Assembly (NCBI GenBank): GCA_013398295.1
Contig: VZSF01005548.1
Span: 414,638-478,637, forward strand
Source of the DNA: Chionis minor
Lineage: Eukaryota > Chordata > Aves > Charadriiformes > Chionididae
Length of the DNA: 64,000 nucleotides
Direction of reading: 5' to 3'
The position numbers and the translations under genes are program-made. Positions 38,758 to 51,385 of the stretch are shown piece after piece. The notes beneath the pieces are model-generated. The model made no database searches. It was not told the DNA's origin and worked only from the letters and a program-made list of their open reading frames with translations. Each line of letters starts with the position of its first letter. The first letter of the stretch is position 1.

Positions 38758-39262
38758 CCTGAGCCATAGGACGGTTTGGATTGGAAGAGACCTTTAAAAA
38801 TCATCTTGTCCAACCCCCCTGCCATGGGCAGGGTCATTTTCCACTAGGCCAGGTTGCTCAAAGCCCCATCCAGCCTGGCATTGAACACTTCCAGGGATGG
38901 GGGAACTTATCTGGGCAACTTGTTCCAGTGCCTCACCACCCTCATTGTAAAAAAATTCTTCCTAATGTCTGATCTAAATCTATCCTCTTCCATTTTAAAA
39001 CTATTGCCCCTTGTCCTGTCGCTACAGGCCCTGGTAAAAAGTCTCTCTCCCTTTCATATAAGCTCCCTTTATATATTGAAAGGCTGCAATAAGGTCTCCC
39101 CAGAGCCTTCTGTTCTCCAGGCTGAACAACCCCAACTCTCTCAGCCTGTCTTCGCAGCAGAGGTGCTCCAACCCTCATTTTAATGTCCATCCTTGGACCT
39201 GCTTAAGCAGGTCCATGTCTTTCTTGTACTGGGGACCCCAGAACTGGACATACTACTCCAGA
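38758..39262 (-). mobile_element. CR1 LINE, 3' fragment
   Basis: About 500 bases of CR1 in minus orientation. Landmarks shared with the copy at 28969 are the GACCTTTAAAAATCATC 3' start, GCCATGGGCAGGG, CACTTCCAGGGATGGGG, GTTCCAGTGCCTCACCACCC and GCTGAACAACCCCAACTCTC. It ends near the ORF2 segment for the last ~140 residues. The plus-strand frame at 38854-39183 is only the antisense of this CR1 and is not a gene. Several indels and lost CpGs place it in age between the copies at 17 kb and 63 kb. A perfect palindrome lies at 39194-39215. The inner (5') boundary is uncertain by about 20 bases. Confidence 0.92.
39194..39215. repeat. 22-bp perfect palindrome in CR1
   Basis: Arms TGGACCTGCTT and AAGCAGGTCCA abut with no spacer. 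Other CR1 copies already have TGGACC and GGTCCA at the two ends of this segment, and here the centre has become complementary too. Confidence 0.85.
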
Positions 39263-41213
39263 GAAGTAGAGACACATCAGGGCTGGCAGCCCATGAAGTT
39301 ATTTAGCTGCGTGCGTGCTCTTTTTACTGCACAATATCTGAAGCTCTTCCACTGAGCAGTACAGTTTGTAGGTCAACCCCTCCAGGTCTGTACGTTGAGC
39401 CTCTGACAAATGGGGCCAAAACCTGGTCTGTCTGGTCAAACAGGAACATCATTTCAGCCCTCACTGTGTAGCAGCAGGGCCAGCCACAGTCAGGATCCAC
39501 TTCGGGGTGGTACAGCTGTCTGTGTACCGAGACCTTTAGGGGCTGGAGTCAGTGTCAATGAACAGGCCTGGAAAATGGAAGCAGCATCATCTCCATTTTG
39601 GATCTTGGGAACAGTTATCTCGGTTTTCAAGGATTGTGCACTCGATCTGAATCAAGGCCAGGAACTAAATTAAGGTCTTAGGGCCCATTCAGCTGTCTTT
39701 AACCAAGAAATGGTAGTATTGTTGTAGCTGTGAAGCCAGGAAAAGAGCTTACATGCCAAGAAGCTTGTGGTTTTGGTTTTTCCCCATTAACTGTTTGGTA
39801 TGTTAGTCCCAATCAATCCTGCCTTGCCTTGCCAACAACAAACTTCTTCATTCTCCAGAAATGATCTTTCTCAAGCTTCTGTCCTTCAGCATTTCTAAGA
39901 TGAAGTGCGTTTCAGGAAAGTAGCAATCAATGCTGGTCTAATGATTCTGTGCCCTGTTTCAGCCTTGGAGATCACTGCACTAGGGAGCTGGCTGAAGCAA
40001 ACCCTGTGCCATTTTCATCTAGCTACAGGTGTAAAATCTGTTCTGCTTTTGTGATTAAAAATGCAACAGCCTGCTAGAAACAGAAAGCCAGGGGCCAAGA
40101 ATTTCAGGACAGCAGATCTAAAAGGTAGGATTTCCAAGTTCATTCTTAAGCTTACAGATATGTAAGCTCACCTTCTGTGGGGGTGTCCTTCGGCGTGTGC
40201 TCTGTTTTTGCTTTTGTCTCATCTGTGGCCGCCTTAGCTTGCTGAGGTTTTAATAGCATTCAAAGCATTCTGATTAATACCTTTTTATATTATATCTAAT
40301 CTCTGCTCTTGATGGTTTCCCCATCTGATAGGAAGCAATTTATTTAAAGAACCCTTGGACTGAAAAGGCCATTTAGTCTGGATTCAAAGTCAAATTGACT
40401 GAAACACCTACTCAAGTATTGTTCTTGCAGAAGGGCAAATGGGATCACTGAAAAACCCTGCTGCTTCCAAAAATGCTATGAAACTCTTTTTTTCCCTCTC
40501 TTGAGCTCCATGTAAGATGTGACATATGTATGAAGTGTCATGTAAGTTATACTCCTCTGGCTGGGTGTTCTTAGCATCCGATGTGGATGCACAAGTCTAT
40601 CTTACTACTGTTCATGAAAACTTAAATGGATGCGTCATATCTTTCTTCACCAGCAGTAAGACCTTTCAGTGCTTTTAAAAAAGAACAAGGGCAGGAAAAA
40701 TAGGGTGAAGAGGATTGTATTGTTTACAACTACCACATTAGCAGTTTTAGTTGTAATTAGCTGTCTGACTGAGCTGTTAAATGTAGCAGACCTTTTGGAA
40801 AATATATTGTATGCTACAGTTTATAGTAAGCTATAATATGACTAAATAGCTGGAGGTTATGTGAGCTTAAAACCAGTAGGCAGTATGTTACATTAACGGA
40901 GCAGTACCCCGAACCAAGGAAGACAAAAGCAGGCTTTTCTGTATCGATTGGATAGACAGGGTCTATCCCTGTATATCCCTGATATTTATGATGGGCATTT
41001 AACAAATGTGTGAGGCATCATGCAGCCCTGTGTGCCAGGGCAATATCAGAGCTATAGACGAGATCTGGGTGCTCAGCTTTCATTTATGTACATGTTTTGC
41101 CTGCTTTAGTATTTTCAGAGTTTAACAGGATAAGATGGGAGTTTTAGAGAAGTTGTATGCTTTTAAAACCCCTCTGACCTTTTAAGTTCTTGAACTTTGG
41201 CAGGAAAAGATTT

Positions 41214-41225
41214 AAAAAAAAAAAA
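41214..41225. repeat. Poly-A run (A12)
   Basis: A12 homopolymer without an adjacent retroposon body. Confidence 0.85.
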
Positions 41226-44164
41226 TCACTGTTGTTTTTCACATTGAAACAACTCCATGAAATTTAACTCTGTGCATTTAAATGTACACTTTAAATGTAA
41301 ACGTCTTTTAATCCATAGAATAAATTTGCTGCATTACATTAAATCTAAAAGGGACCTTTTATATACCTTTATAATTCTGCAAAACTATCTGCTAGTTGTG
41401 TCTAAATTAGAATATTGGTAATTTGGCTTCATTCTTCATCACATGGCAGAATATTGCCGACCCTCTGCAAGACTAACATCTTTAGCAACATTGATCCAAA
41501 AAAGTCGGTGTCTTCCCTATTCTAAAATCTGCCTTTCTACATGCGTTAGCCACGCGATGACTATAAACACTGCAAATCCAGAGAAATTAGAATCAATACT
41601 AATGCCACTGAAAAAGTATTTAAAACCAAAGTAAAATTAGAAGATACAAAGTTTTTGCAGAAGTGCAATGAAGAGGCGAGTATCAGTGAGTTTTAATGAA
41701 ATACCTGCTCCTGCTTAACCATTTGTAACTTCAGGATAGTGGAATTTACTTTATTTTTGGGATGCATTTTTGTTTTATAACAGAAGATGAAGGATAGAAA
41801 ACTTTAACCTCTAGATGTTAAATGTCTTGTCTCTTGAGGTCATCGAGGATCCTCTTGTAATAACTGTGGAGTTAGAGAAGGCCTTCTGTCACCTCAGAAG
41901 ACAACTCCTATGATCTTGCCTTGTTCTTCTTGCCCAAAAGGCAAGTCACACTTGGTGCCTGCCATAGGCAGCTGCAGCTCATGGGGTGAATTCCAGCCTA
42001 AATACCCTGTAGGCTGCTACTGGCCCAAAACTCCCAAATGTCCAAGAGAGCTGAGGATACGTATCTCCTTTTCTAAAGAACATGACACAATGGCAGATTT
42101 TTAGTTCATCACTGGAAATTCCTCACAGATATGTTACTTGTTTTGGACATTTTTTGCATCCGTCACTGCATATAAATCAGTTATTCTGAAGTGATTCCAC
42201 CTCTGGCTGAACTCCGCTCTAAACCTCCTAGTGCATGCATACACAGCAGTTTGGTCCAGAAGGGACTTCCCCCTTCCTGTTCAAATTCAGTAGCCTCTTA
42301 CAAGGGTCATGCCTTACCTTTTGCTATTAGGTGATATAAATGCAAACGTCTCTTTTTGCGCTCTCTTTTAAGCTATTCCGACTGCTAGTTGCCTCTGCAT
42401 TTTTTATGAACGCGGGGGAATGTTTATGAAATGGTTGTATATCATATGCGGTTTAATGGAAACTTGAGACAAATCTTCTCAACTTCCCTTAATGCTCTGT
42501 TCTTAAAGGCCAGATGTTGAAAAGGTTTCAAAAATGTTTCTGCCATGCTCAGAATCTAAGAACTTACACACAATCAATTTTATACACACAAGTAGTTTGC
42601 TGAATGCAAAAGGACTAATGGCAGCTGCTTGTAGGACTAGTGCTCCGGCCTGGATTCTTTCTGCTTTAGGGAGATTAGATCTGGGGACTAAATTAAAGTA
42701 CCAGATTAGGCGTTTGCTCAGACCAGGCTTCCGGCACAGTCAGTCGATGACCTGAATGCTCATCAGGAGGTGCCCCTTTTTCTTCATCGCTTACATACAC
42801 AGCTTCAGAAAATTAGATGTCTGGACACCTGACTTTAGGTGGGATAAATTACATACCTGAATTTACCCGATAGTGTTAAGATGAAAATGATATGGCTTAC
42901 CTAATGAATGTTCAAGCAGTGCAAGCACAGGATGAAGACTAGAGTCAGACTTAATCACTAATGACCCTACCTAACGAACAGCAGGAGCGTTGAGATAGCA
43001 CCACATTTTCCTCTGTGCTACTTTGTCCTTGTTCATCCCTTTCTTTCTGCATAGGGAGTGAGGCTGCTTTAATTGGCCTTTGATGGAAGCAGACCAAGGG
43101 ATGGCTACTTGGGCCCCTTCAATCACAGGCCTATGCAGAGTCAAATAAAAGGATTGTGAGAGCATGCAGATACTCAAGAAAAGAGCCATCGACTTTCCTA
43201 TTTTAACTCCCTCACAAAAAGAAATTATTTGTTTCACTGAATAAATGCCCTACAGTGGTGCCTTATTCCCTTTCTTGAACAGAAAAGGATTTTGCTGAAT
43301 TACTGGATGAGTTTGATCTTCCTCATCTGTAGCTATTTTTGGGGCCGTATGAAAGCTGGAGAGGTCCGTACCTTCAGATATCTTCCCCTCCCGGGGTAAA
43401 AATGCAAGAATAATGATCATTCCAAGAGAAATGTAATCCAGGGATTTTTGCAGTTGAGCAGACCATTTATTCTAGATACACTGTTTCCCAAAGTGTAACT
43501 TAGTTCAGTGCTAGTATGTAATTTGTTAGCACACAACCATTTTTTAGACTTTCTTATTTACTGTAGGTTTGCTTTTAGGGCATGAAATCTGATGGCTGAA
43601 GCCCAATCTGACTTCAGACGATGGATGCAGTCCCTGATTTTTTTTCAGTTGCTAATTCTCAGCCTGTTTTTAAAATCATGCACTCTTCATTTCAATAGTT
43701 AGATAATTTTACTCCCAGTTACTTTTTTATTATGGCATTTTAGGTGAAGAAGTATGAAGAAAGATGGCTTTTTTTCCTGGCGTGGTCTGCATTTTATGTC
43801 TCCGTCAAGTGCTTTTCTAAAGCTGTTTTTCCCAGACTGTGTGTTTTGCATGGGTGGGACAGTGGGTTATTGTTAGCCTGTTAGACACAACTCGGTTTGA
43901 ATACCCTTCAGTAGTTTGTGAGGCAAGTCAGCTCTATTTGCATTTGTTCCAGTCACAAAGGTTTATAGGTCAGCAAAGGCTGGCTGGAAAAATTCAACAT
44001 GCCAATGCACTATTCTTCTATGGTTGTCAGGAATTCAAACGTGCTGGTTTTTATATTTCTTCTTGGTCATGAATATATGATAGCACAGTCTGAAGTCGCT
44101 TTGTTTCTTTGGAGCTTGGTACCAGCTGGGACTAAGATGGAGGACGTGACTTGATGCCAGCTTT

Positions 44165-44174
44165 CCCCCCCCCC
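44165..44174. repeat. Poly-C run (C10)
   Basis: C10 homopolymer within a pyrimidine-rich patch. Confidence 0.85.
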
Positions 44175-45869
44175 TCTTCTTTTGCCCATACTAATCAGCA
44201 GCAAATCAAATGTCAGTACATCTGGAGGCAGTGAGAGGGCAGTGCTCACCAGTGCAGTGTATCGCTGCTATTTTTTTCCTCGTCTATGAAAAAGAGTCCT
44301 GCTGAATAAAAGATGACATTTGTCCTTTCATAGAAAACATTGCATTAGCTTAATCTCCCTTCTGGTTTGGGTTTCAGGTTTTTTGGGTTTTTTTCCCCCC
44401 TGTTTTCATTTAGATATGTTTGGGTTACATCCTGAAATGTTTCCTGCTTAGCTACATGCAAAGACTACGTGGAGATCTTCATTTATGCATGGAATGACAA
44501 AGAATAGGCATCTTTTAGAATTTAAGACTTCAGAAGCCGTTCATATAGCTTTAATGATCACATATAAAGATATCTAATGAAAACAGTCTTGGGATATCAC
44601 TGATAACCTGGTCTTTTGACAACTGGCATGCGAGGCTTAAAATATATATAAAAAAGACTGTCTTCCCCAAAGAAACCATTTCCTTAGCTTTGTTTTTCAT
44701 CTTCCAGTTTTAGAAGAGGTTTGGCCTTTTGCAGTTCTTAAAATGAAATATAGATTTATCCACTGTAATTTGATTCCTTCCAAACAGCATTTTGAATTTT
44801 AAATGGTGTGCCTGAATACATTGTGAGGGATACTATTGCAGGTTTGCTAGGAGCTGACATCTCATTTCCAGGCTAGCTTACTGTAGCCCCATTACTCTGA
44901 AACCAGTAAGACCTGCTTGAGTTTGATTTATTTAAAATGCAGTTACAAAAATTGTTTGTCTTTATAGTTGTACCTTAAGTTCTGAGATTTTCTTAAAGAA
45001 GTAATAAAATATGCCAGATCTCCTTTTAATATGCTCATTGAAACGCATACTGTGACCCTTCTTGGTCTGTTCTAAAGAGACTTGCTGCAAAATATGGACT
45101 GTTTTGAGTAAAAGGCGACACAGGCAAGGAAGGTTGCATCTGTAAACTAGAGAGGCAGCAGCTAAACCTCATATTGATGCCTCCATTTGAAGCAGCCAGG
45201 GAGACCCTTTTGCTTTTGAATGCACGATTCGCTGCCAAGTTGGCACCATCTTTCATGTTTATAGATTTAAATTCAGCACATGGCTTTAACTCTTCAGCTG
45301 CACTAGCTGCAAACAATTACCCCAAAACAAATGCTTAGGTATAATCAGTTCATTGTCTTACCCATGCCAAGTTGCATCTGACCCTTAGAAATACAGTTGA
45401 GAACGTTATTTTAAAATGCCATATTGGGTAAGACACATGCAAATAGCGAAAGCATGTTTTAAATGGAAATGTTTACAAATATTAAACCTTGCTGTGAAAA
45501 AGCATCTCATAAAATAAGCATTTAAAAAATCATGTAATGTATTAATGGAAAGATGCAGGGTTTAACAGATTAATCGTTGAAAAAGATTCTGCAGTTGGAA
45601 TAATCCTAATAAGCACCAAAAAAAATGTTTATGAACCTCCTTTCTTAGCATACACAACTACTAATCTGGTGCAAACAGCATAAAATTGTCAGTAGTTGGA
45701 AAATCATCTGGGAAGAAGATTTCATAATTTGTTTTTTTTATTTTTAACTCTTAAAAATTCAATTCTCTCACAAGATTGCTTTAGTAAATAAATATTTCAG
45801 TCAGTTTTGACTATTCTAATAGGCAAAATATTTTACCACACATAGAAATGAATTTTTAAAATACAACCA

Positions 45870-45881
45870 TGATTGATTTAT
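45870..45881 (+). promoter_or_regulatory. Overlapping PBX-HOX-like motifs
   Basis: TGATTGAT (45870-45877) overlaps TGATTTAT (45874-45881). These match the composite sites known for PBX with anterior HOX (TGATTGAT) and PBX with HOX9/10-type proteins (TGATTTAT). CAATTA follows at about 45897. This is motif-level evidence only, and such words also occur by chance in AT-rich DNA. Confidence 0.25.
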
Positions 45882-46336
45882 TAAGAATGTTTTCAGCAAT
45901 TAGATACATATTGCTTTGTGGCTTTAATATTTAGTAAAGGAGCAATAATAAGCTAGGTGCAAATGCAGTCATGCTCTGAAATCAAATTTGAATCCTAGCT
46001 TCAGAATGGAAAAATATACATTTAATACAGTGATGTGAGTGACCACCATCCACACGGTGAAAGTGCTGGCTGAATCCCATCAACTCCAGTCACTGCTAAG
46101 GTTTGGGTAGGGACAAAGGAACAAGTAAATGCAGTTCTGAAGTTTTTATCGGCAGCTCTTTATCCTGATCAAAGATTTTTTCTAAATTGCTCGTATGGTT
46201 CATACGTACAAGCATCTCAGTTATGCCTCTATTGGATACATAGATAACCTTTGTTAGTAGCAGTATTAAAACATACTGTAATTATAACAATGATTTTTGT
46301 TAATGTTACTACACTCACCTATTTTTTTCCCAACAG

Positions 46337-46380
46337 TTTGCAAGGCATAAAGCACTTTGCAAGGCATAAAGCACTTTGCA
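46337..46380. repeat. 19-bp tandem duplication
   Basis: The 19-base unit TTTGCAAGGCATAAAGCAC occurs twice without mismatch (46337-46355 and 46356-46374), followed by the first six bases of a third copy (TTTGCA). Confidence 0.95.
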
Positions 46381-47532
46381 TGTGACAAAACAGTTCTTTC
46401 ATTCACTAATCATTTCATTTAGCATTAACTTCTGGATGCATGCAAGTAGTGACCTATCTGTAAAGCATTCAGTGTAATCAAAAGGTAATTTGATAAGTCA
46501 GAAAACATGTCTGCAAGTCATATATCCTCTCTGTGGTTTTAAATATTTTCATAATCATCTATGCAATTGAGCATGTGGGAAGCTCCTTGTAGCTAGCTCT
46601 GAAAACAGACAGAGATCAACAAAACATCTCGACTACATTACAAACATGTAAATGTATTCTGATTTTAGATAAAGAAAAATTCATCTTATATTTTTCTCCC
46701 AAATCCTGTTGAGTGTACTAGTACAGTATAGGCTTTCAGAATAGCTTTCTTTTTGGCAGTTATTTTACTCTTAAAACTCAGTAATTCTTTCATAGTGCAT
46801 CAGATTTACCAAATTAATCATCTCTTGGCATTATTCTTTTAATTCACACGTGTGCGTGTGTGTGTGTATACATACATATGTGCTCTTCCATTGTTTCTGG
46901 AATTTTAAGGAGGTGAGAAGCACACAGACTGAATAGCTTTATATTCTGTTCAGTCACTGTAGAATAGAGATTTATTTTTATAAAAATACACAGTGCTTTC
47001 TGACATAGTGTGAAAGATATTTTATTTCTACAAACGAAAATATAGGAAAGGCAGCTGTTAATATTAATTTGTGCTTTTATTCGGGTGGGTTCCATCAGCT
47101 CCCAAACCCCTTGGATTACCCGCAAGTGAAAGCAAAAGTTGCAGGCACAGTCTGGAAGCCGTTGGGTGTCCCGGTCTGTAGCGGATTCTTTGAGGGTTGC
47201 AGCCCCGACCAGTAAAGGGATTTTTTTGTTTGTTTGGTTTTTATGGAATTGGTTGTGAATAGGGGAGGGAAATGACAGAAAGTGCTTATTGACATTTCTG
47301 TGCTGCAGAAAAGGAGCAAGAAGGCTACTAACTATATTGCAGCAATTTGGGATGAAGACAAATCCTTTATTTAGGTGTGTACAGTGTAGAGATCCCACAG
47401 TTAAGGCTGTTGTGAGCTTTCAGTTTTCCAGAGAGAAAAATTAAAAAATCCTAATAAATCAACCTTTGAGAGCTGCTTTATTTTAAGGTGGGAAAAGAAG
47501 AGGAGATAGGATTTTCTTATCTGGTTCTTCGG
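46381..47532. other. Non-coding DNA with TG microsatellite
   Basis: It contains the longest open frame of the window (184 codons, minus, 46844-47398). That frame has no recognisable domain, and its last residues are encoded by the TG/CA repeat at 46849-46882. A patch at about 47080-47220 holds several CpGs. I do not call a gene here. Confidence 0.5.
46849..46882. repeat. (TG)n/(TA)n microsatellite
   Basis: CGTGTGCGTGTGTGTGTG followed by TATACATACATATGTG. Confidence 0.85.
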
Positions 47533-47622
47533 CTTTCTTCTCTTCCCTCCCCACCCCCCCCCCCCCCCTTTTTTTTTTTGACACTGATTTTGTCTCTGAG
47601 AATCTCTCACCTTTTTTTTTTT
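47533..47622. repeat. Polypyrimidine tract with C15-T11 block
   Basis: Plus-strand pyrimidines run from 47533 with a single A at 47553, ending in C15 (47554-47568) joined directly to T11 (47569-47579). After about 30 mixed bases another T11 follows (47612-47622). Frames read through the complement give only G/K-rich low-complexity peptides. Confidence 0.85.
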
Positions 47623-49348
47623 CTCGTGTTAGCTCTGCAACGGGATTGATGGCTGTGTTCAGACTCCAGAAATATGCACACCCTTGCTTTGAAGAGGTAG
47701 GATGCTTTTGATATTTTACCATTAGAACAAATGGCTATTTTCCTCATTGTGTCATTATGCAATTTATAGACATTAAGAAAAGCCAGTGAACATGACAAGT
47801 ATTTATATGCCCTGATACTGCCAACAGCCTACTGAGCTTCATTTTCTCCAGGCGTGTTACCCCTGTCTCAGGAGAGGCCCTCATCCCCACCACAGCTTGT
47901 CCTCCTTCCTCAGCTGTGTATGCAACCCCTCCCCAGTTTCCCTATGGAGCTGTGACAGCCTGTCATTGTCTACCTCTCTGGATATTACAGTGGCAATTTG
48001 CTCACATGGATGCTGACTTAGCCCAAGATCTCTTTTTTTACTCTGTTTCCTTTGCGTTTCCTCCCCAACTCAAGTCCAAAACTGAACAGTATGGGTCATG
48101 ACCAGGAACAAGAGTCTGCAAAGGCTGGCCATTGCTAGAATTTTTTTTGTGGTGGGTGGCAGAGGAGCAAATGACAGATTTTAGCTGTGAATTCTTAGAG
48201 AGAAGAAGTTTTAGGAAATCTCATCTTCTCCATTCACCTCACGCTATGACTAAGGCACAGTGGGAAACTTAAATGACAAATTCAGTTGACACACAGAACT
48301 TGGATCCCTGCAAAGGAGACATATTCTCCTCCTGTCAAATCTTTGAAAGATCAGGAAAAAACTCTTGCTCTCATTAACTTCAGTGTACCCTCTTACATCC
48401 CCCGCTTTGGGACATGGTGAAAGTAATCCTCTTCACTCATCCTGGGAAAATTCTGTTGAATAAGCAAGGAACATGCCTGAAGTTAATGAAGATGCTCATT
48501 TTAACGGTGACCGTTTTTCATTATGAAAAGTTTTGGTTATGCTTTCTGTGAATGTGGGCCTCAGCACAAAAATGTACTGTACAGCTAAGCATAGTTTTAC
48601 TGCTCGTTTTACCCCCACGCTATTATTTTATCTCAGTATTTTTTCATTGCTCTATTAAAATACGAAATATGCCTGAACACTTACTCTCATTGAATTCAAA
48701 CGCTCAAGAAAGTGGATAGTGATTTTAGGTTTTTGCAATTCAAGTTTTTAAGAACATAATTAAGTTAAAAATAGAATTATTTTTAGAAAGCATTAATCTC
48801 AATTTTTAGCAATCTAAAACCTAAACTTTTGTATGGATTTTCATAGTACTTTACTATTTGGTGCAGGTCTGTGTGACCCACTTGCATAATGAAATGCAAT
48901 CTCTAAGTAGATGGGGTACTCAACACAGCTCAACGCTACTTTAAATATATTTAATTATATTAAAGCAATAATCATGGCACTGCTTGATCATCCTTTTTAT
49001 TTCTGCTACATACAGTAGAAGTTTAAGGATATGTCTTGTGTAGACACAAGTAATTAAATGCAAGGGTTCTTTGAGGAATTGGTGGGGAGAACAGTCTCCT
49101 TTTGATTGCCCATATGCGAGACCTCCATTTGCGTGTCCATTTTGATGAAGTTCAAGTCTAAGGCACATACCATAACAGTTAAATCTGAAAAAGGACATCT
49201 TAAATTACCTGACCCCAACAGAGGTCATGAAAGGGAGCACAGGAGCCCCGAGCTGTCCCATAGAAGAAATTCCTCCCTTGCTAATACTATTGCTGTGCAA
49301 TATTTCACACCAAGTTTCCTCGTGTAATAAGGAAATGTGTTGTATACT

Positions 49349-49368
49349 TAACAACAACAACAAAAAAA
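49349..49368. repeat. (AAC)n microsatellite with A tail
   Basis: Four AAC units ending in A7. Confidence 0.8.
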
Positions 49369-51370
49369 GAGTCAAATACAATGAGTTTTAATTGTGAAAG
49401 ATAGTCCTTCTGCCCCAGAGTGCACTCTTTTGTGGCACTCGGATCTGAATGGGGGCAGGATTGTGTGCAAGAGCTGGAAGCCACTGGGGAGTGGATGGGA
49501 TAGCTTGGAGTCCCATCCCATGGCTTGGAATCGATGGTAAGGCCTGGAGAAGAACCCAGAGTCAAAAACTGGTGAGGCAGAGGAGAAAAATTGTTGTTTT
49601 CCTCATATCAAGGGCTCTATCAGCCTGATGCCCCCTTGTCCTTCGTGTTGTCACCGTGTTAATACCAGTTTCAGTACTTCTCATGAGCCGGTGAGAAGGT
49701 GCAAGCCCAGGCTGAGAAAGAGTAAATAATAATGTGGTGCAGAAGTAGGCTGAAAAGTCAGTGAGGGCATTGCCAGCCATATAAATTTCATTTCTTTTTC
49801 TTACAAGAGAGAGATTTGCACTTGTTGCATTTAGCAGACTCGTATTTGCCAGACATGAGACTGAGTTAGGTATTGTATACAGTACCTTGGGGACTCTGTT
49901 TGACATAACCAAAGGATTTTCACTTTACAGGGAATGTTGGCCTGGAATGTGGCCAGTTCTGACCACTTTGTGTAAATTTTGGGTGTCTCTGAAAGGGAGG
50001 ATGCAATGCTTGGTTGGGGCTCCTTCTGGCACGCCTCACAAGGAGTACTTTTCTTCCCTTGGTGGGGTTAGAGTGCTGCTGCTGGAGGGGAAGCTCTAGC
50101 TACCTGCTTCTTATAATTTGGAAGGGCTATTAAAAGAATAATTACCATTACAGACTAATACTTTAATAATGGTGAGTCTAATTCTGCAGCCATTTTCTTT
50201 CTTTCTGTGTATGCATGCATTGCTAGAAATTTTTCAGTTGCATGAGAGATACAGGTGAACAGGTTTACTGTCAAAGGCATTTTATAACACTTCGCCTAAA
50301 AGTGTACTGCTAAACAAAGCAAAAAGGAACAAAAAACCCCAGAACCAAACGTAGTTAGCTCTTTTCTACTAAACATGATTTTTTAGATATAAATGATATA
50401 AAGCTTCCAGGTATATGTATTGGTGTTACATGCACGCCATAGATTTATTGTGTACTATGGTGGCTAGCAGTATGGTGATACTGGCTGGATAAACTGCTTT
50501 TCATGCATTTTTTATCATTAATTCAGCTCTTTCATGACTTTCTCTAACATGCAAAATTTTCTGTTACCTCAGAAAGGCAGAAATCTAACAGAAAAACCGA
50601 CATCTATCACAAATATGTTTTATAACCTAGATAAAGAATTATAGTAATTACAGTATTTAGTCAGAGATCACTGACACAGTTTTAGGGTCCAGTAACTTGG
50701 TGGAATAGAAACAGGGAGTTTTATTCTTCAAGTGGAGCTCACTTGAGTGCAAATTGCAACTTCAAGCCTATGAATGTCTCAAGATACCAGACTTTGGAAA
50801 ATTGTAGCATTCCATTGCATAAAAAACATTTAAAATATTTTTAGGGAGTTTAACACTTACTAGCACTCTGATCTTTGCACAGCAAAACTTTTGGTAACTA
50901 AAGTAGCTGGTTTTAAAATGCAGAGACTAAAGTAGTGCCCAGTAAGAATGCTGAATGCCCTAATGGATTCTTAAAATAGGTTTCTTTCTGCATATAAGGA
51001 AAATAGGTTTTATGTTAGTTGTATCAGCATTTCTGTCAGCGCTGCATGACTCACTTAAGGAGACTCATATCCATAAATCTGGTTATGCCCCAAATGTCTT
51101 ATAGTTAAATACACTGTGGGTTTAAGTATCTGAAAGATTATTTCACAGGTAAACTCCCACTGACAGTCAATGCAGACCAGTTACCTGATGCCTCCCAGTT
51201 ACACACCTGGAATTTCTTTGTTTAATGGACATTCCTGGTGTCGGCAGGGGAAAATCGTATGATTCTGTTTCTACAAGGAAGTTCTTTGCCTGCCTCTACA
51301 GTACAGTGTTTTAATCTGACGCAGTTCCTGATTGCAGGGAAATACTGTATAATTGCACAGCATCGGCTGC

Positions 51371-51385
51371 TGATAGATGCTATCA
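51371..51385. promoter_or_regulatory. Inverted GATA motif pair
   Basis: TGATAG, three spacer bases, then CTATCA. The two GATA-factor cores are on opposite strands with perfect six-base symmetry. Function is inferred from the motif only. Confidence 0.25.

Larger units (their letters stand above)
39263..46336. other. Unique non-coding DNA
   Basis: Seven kilobases without a supported gene. Contents: A12 (41214-41225), C10 (44165-44174), a G/T then C-rich patch (44363-44400), mildly GC-richer DNA at 39260-39680 and 41840-42060, and a homeodomain-motif cluster at about 45870-45960. All open frames are under 95 codons. Confidence 0.55.

Noticed and set aside
38854..39183. Plus-strand frame of 109 codons.
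   Set aside because: It is the antisense of a minus-strand CR1 fragment. The same peptide-like words recur antisense to the other CR1 copies.
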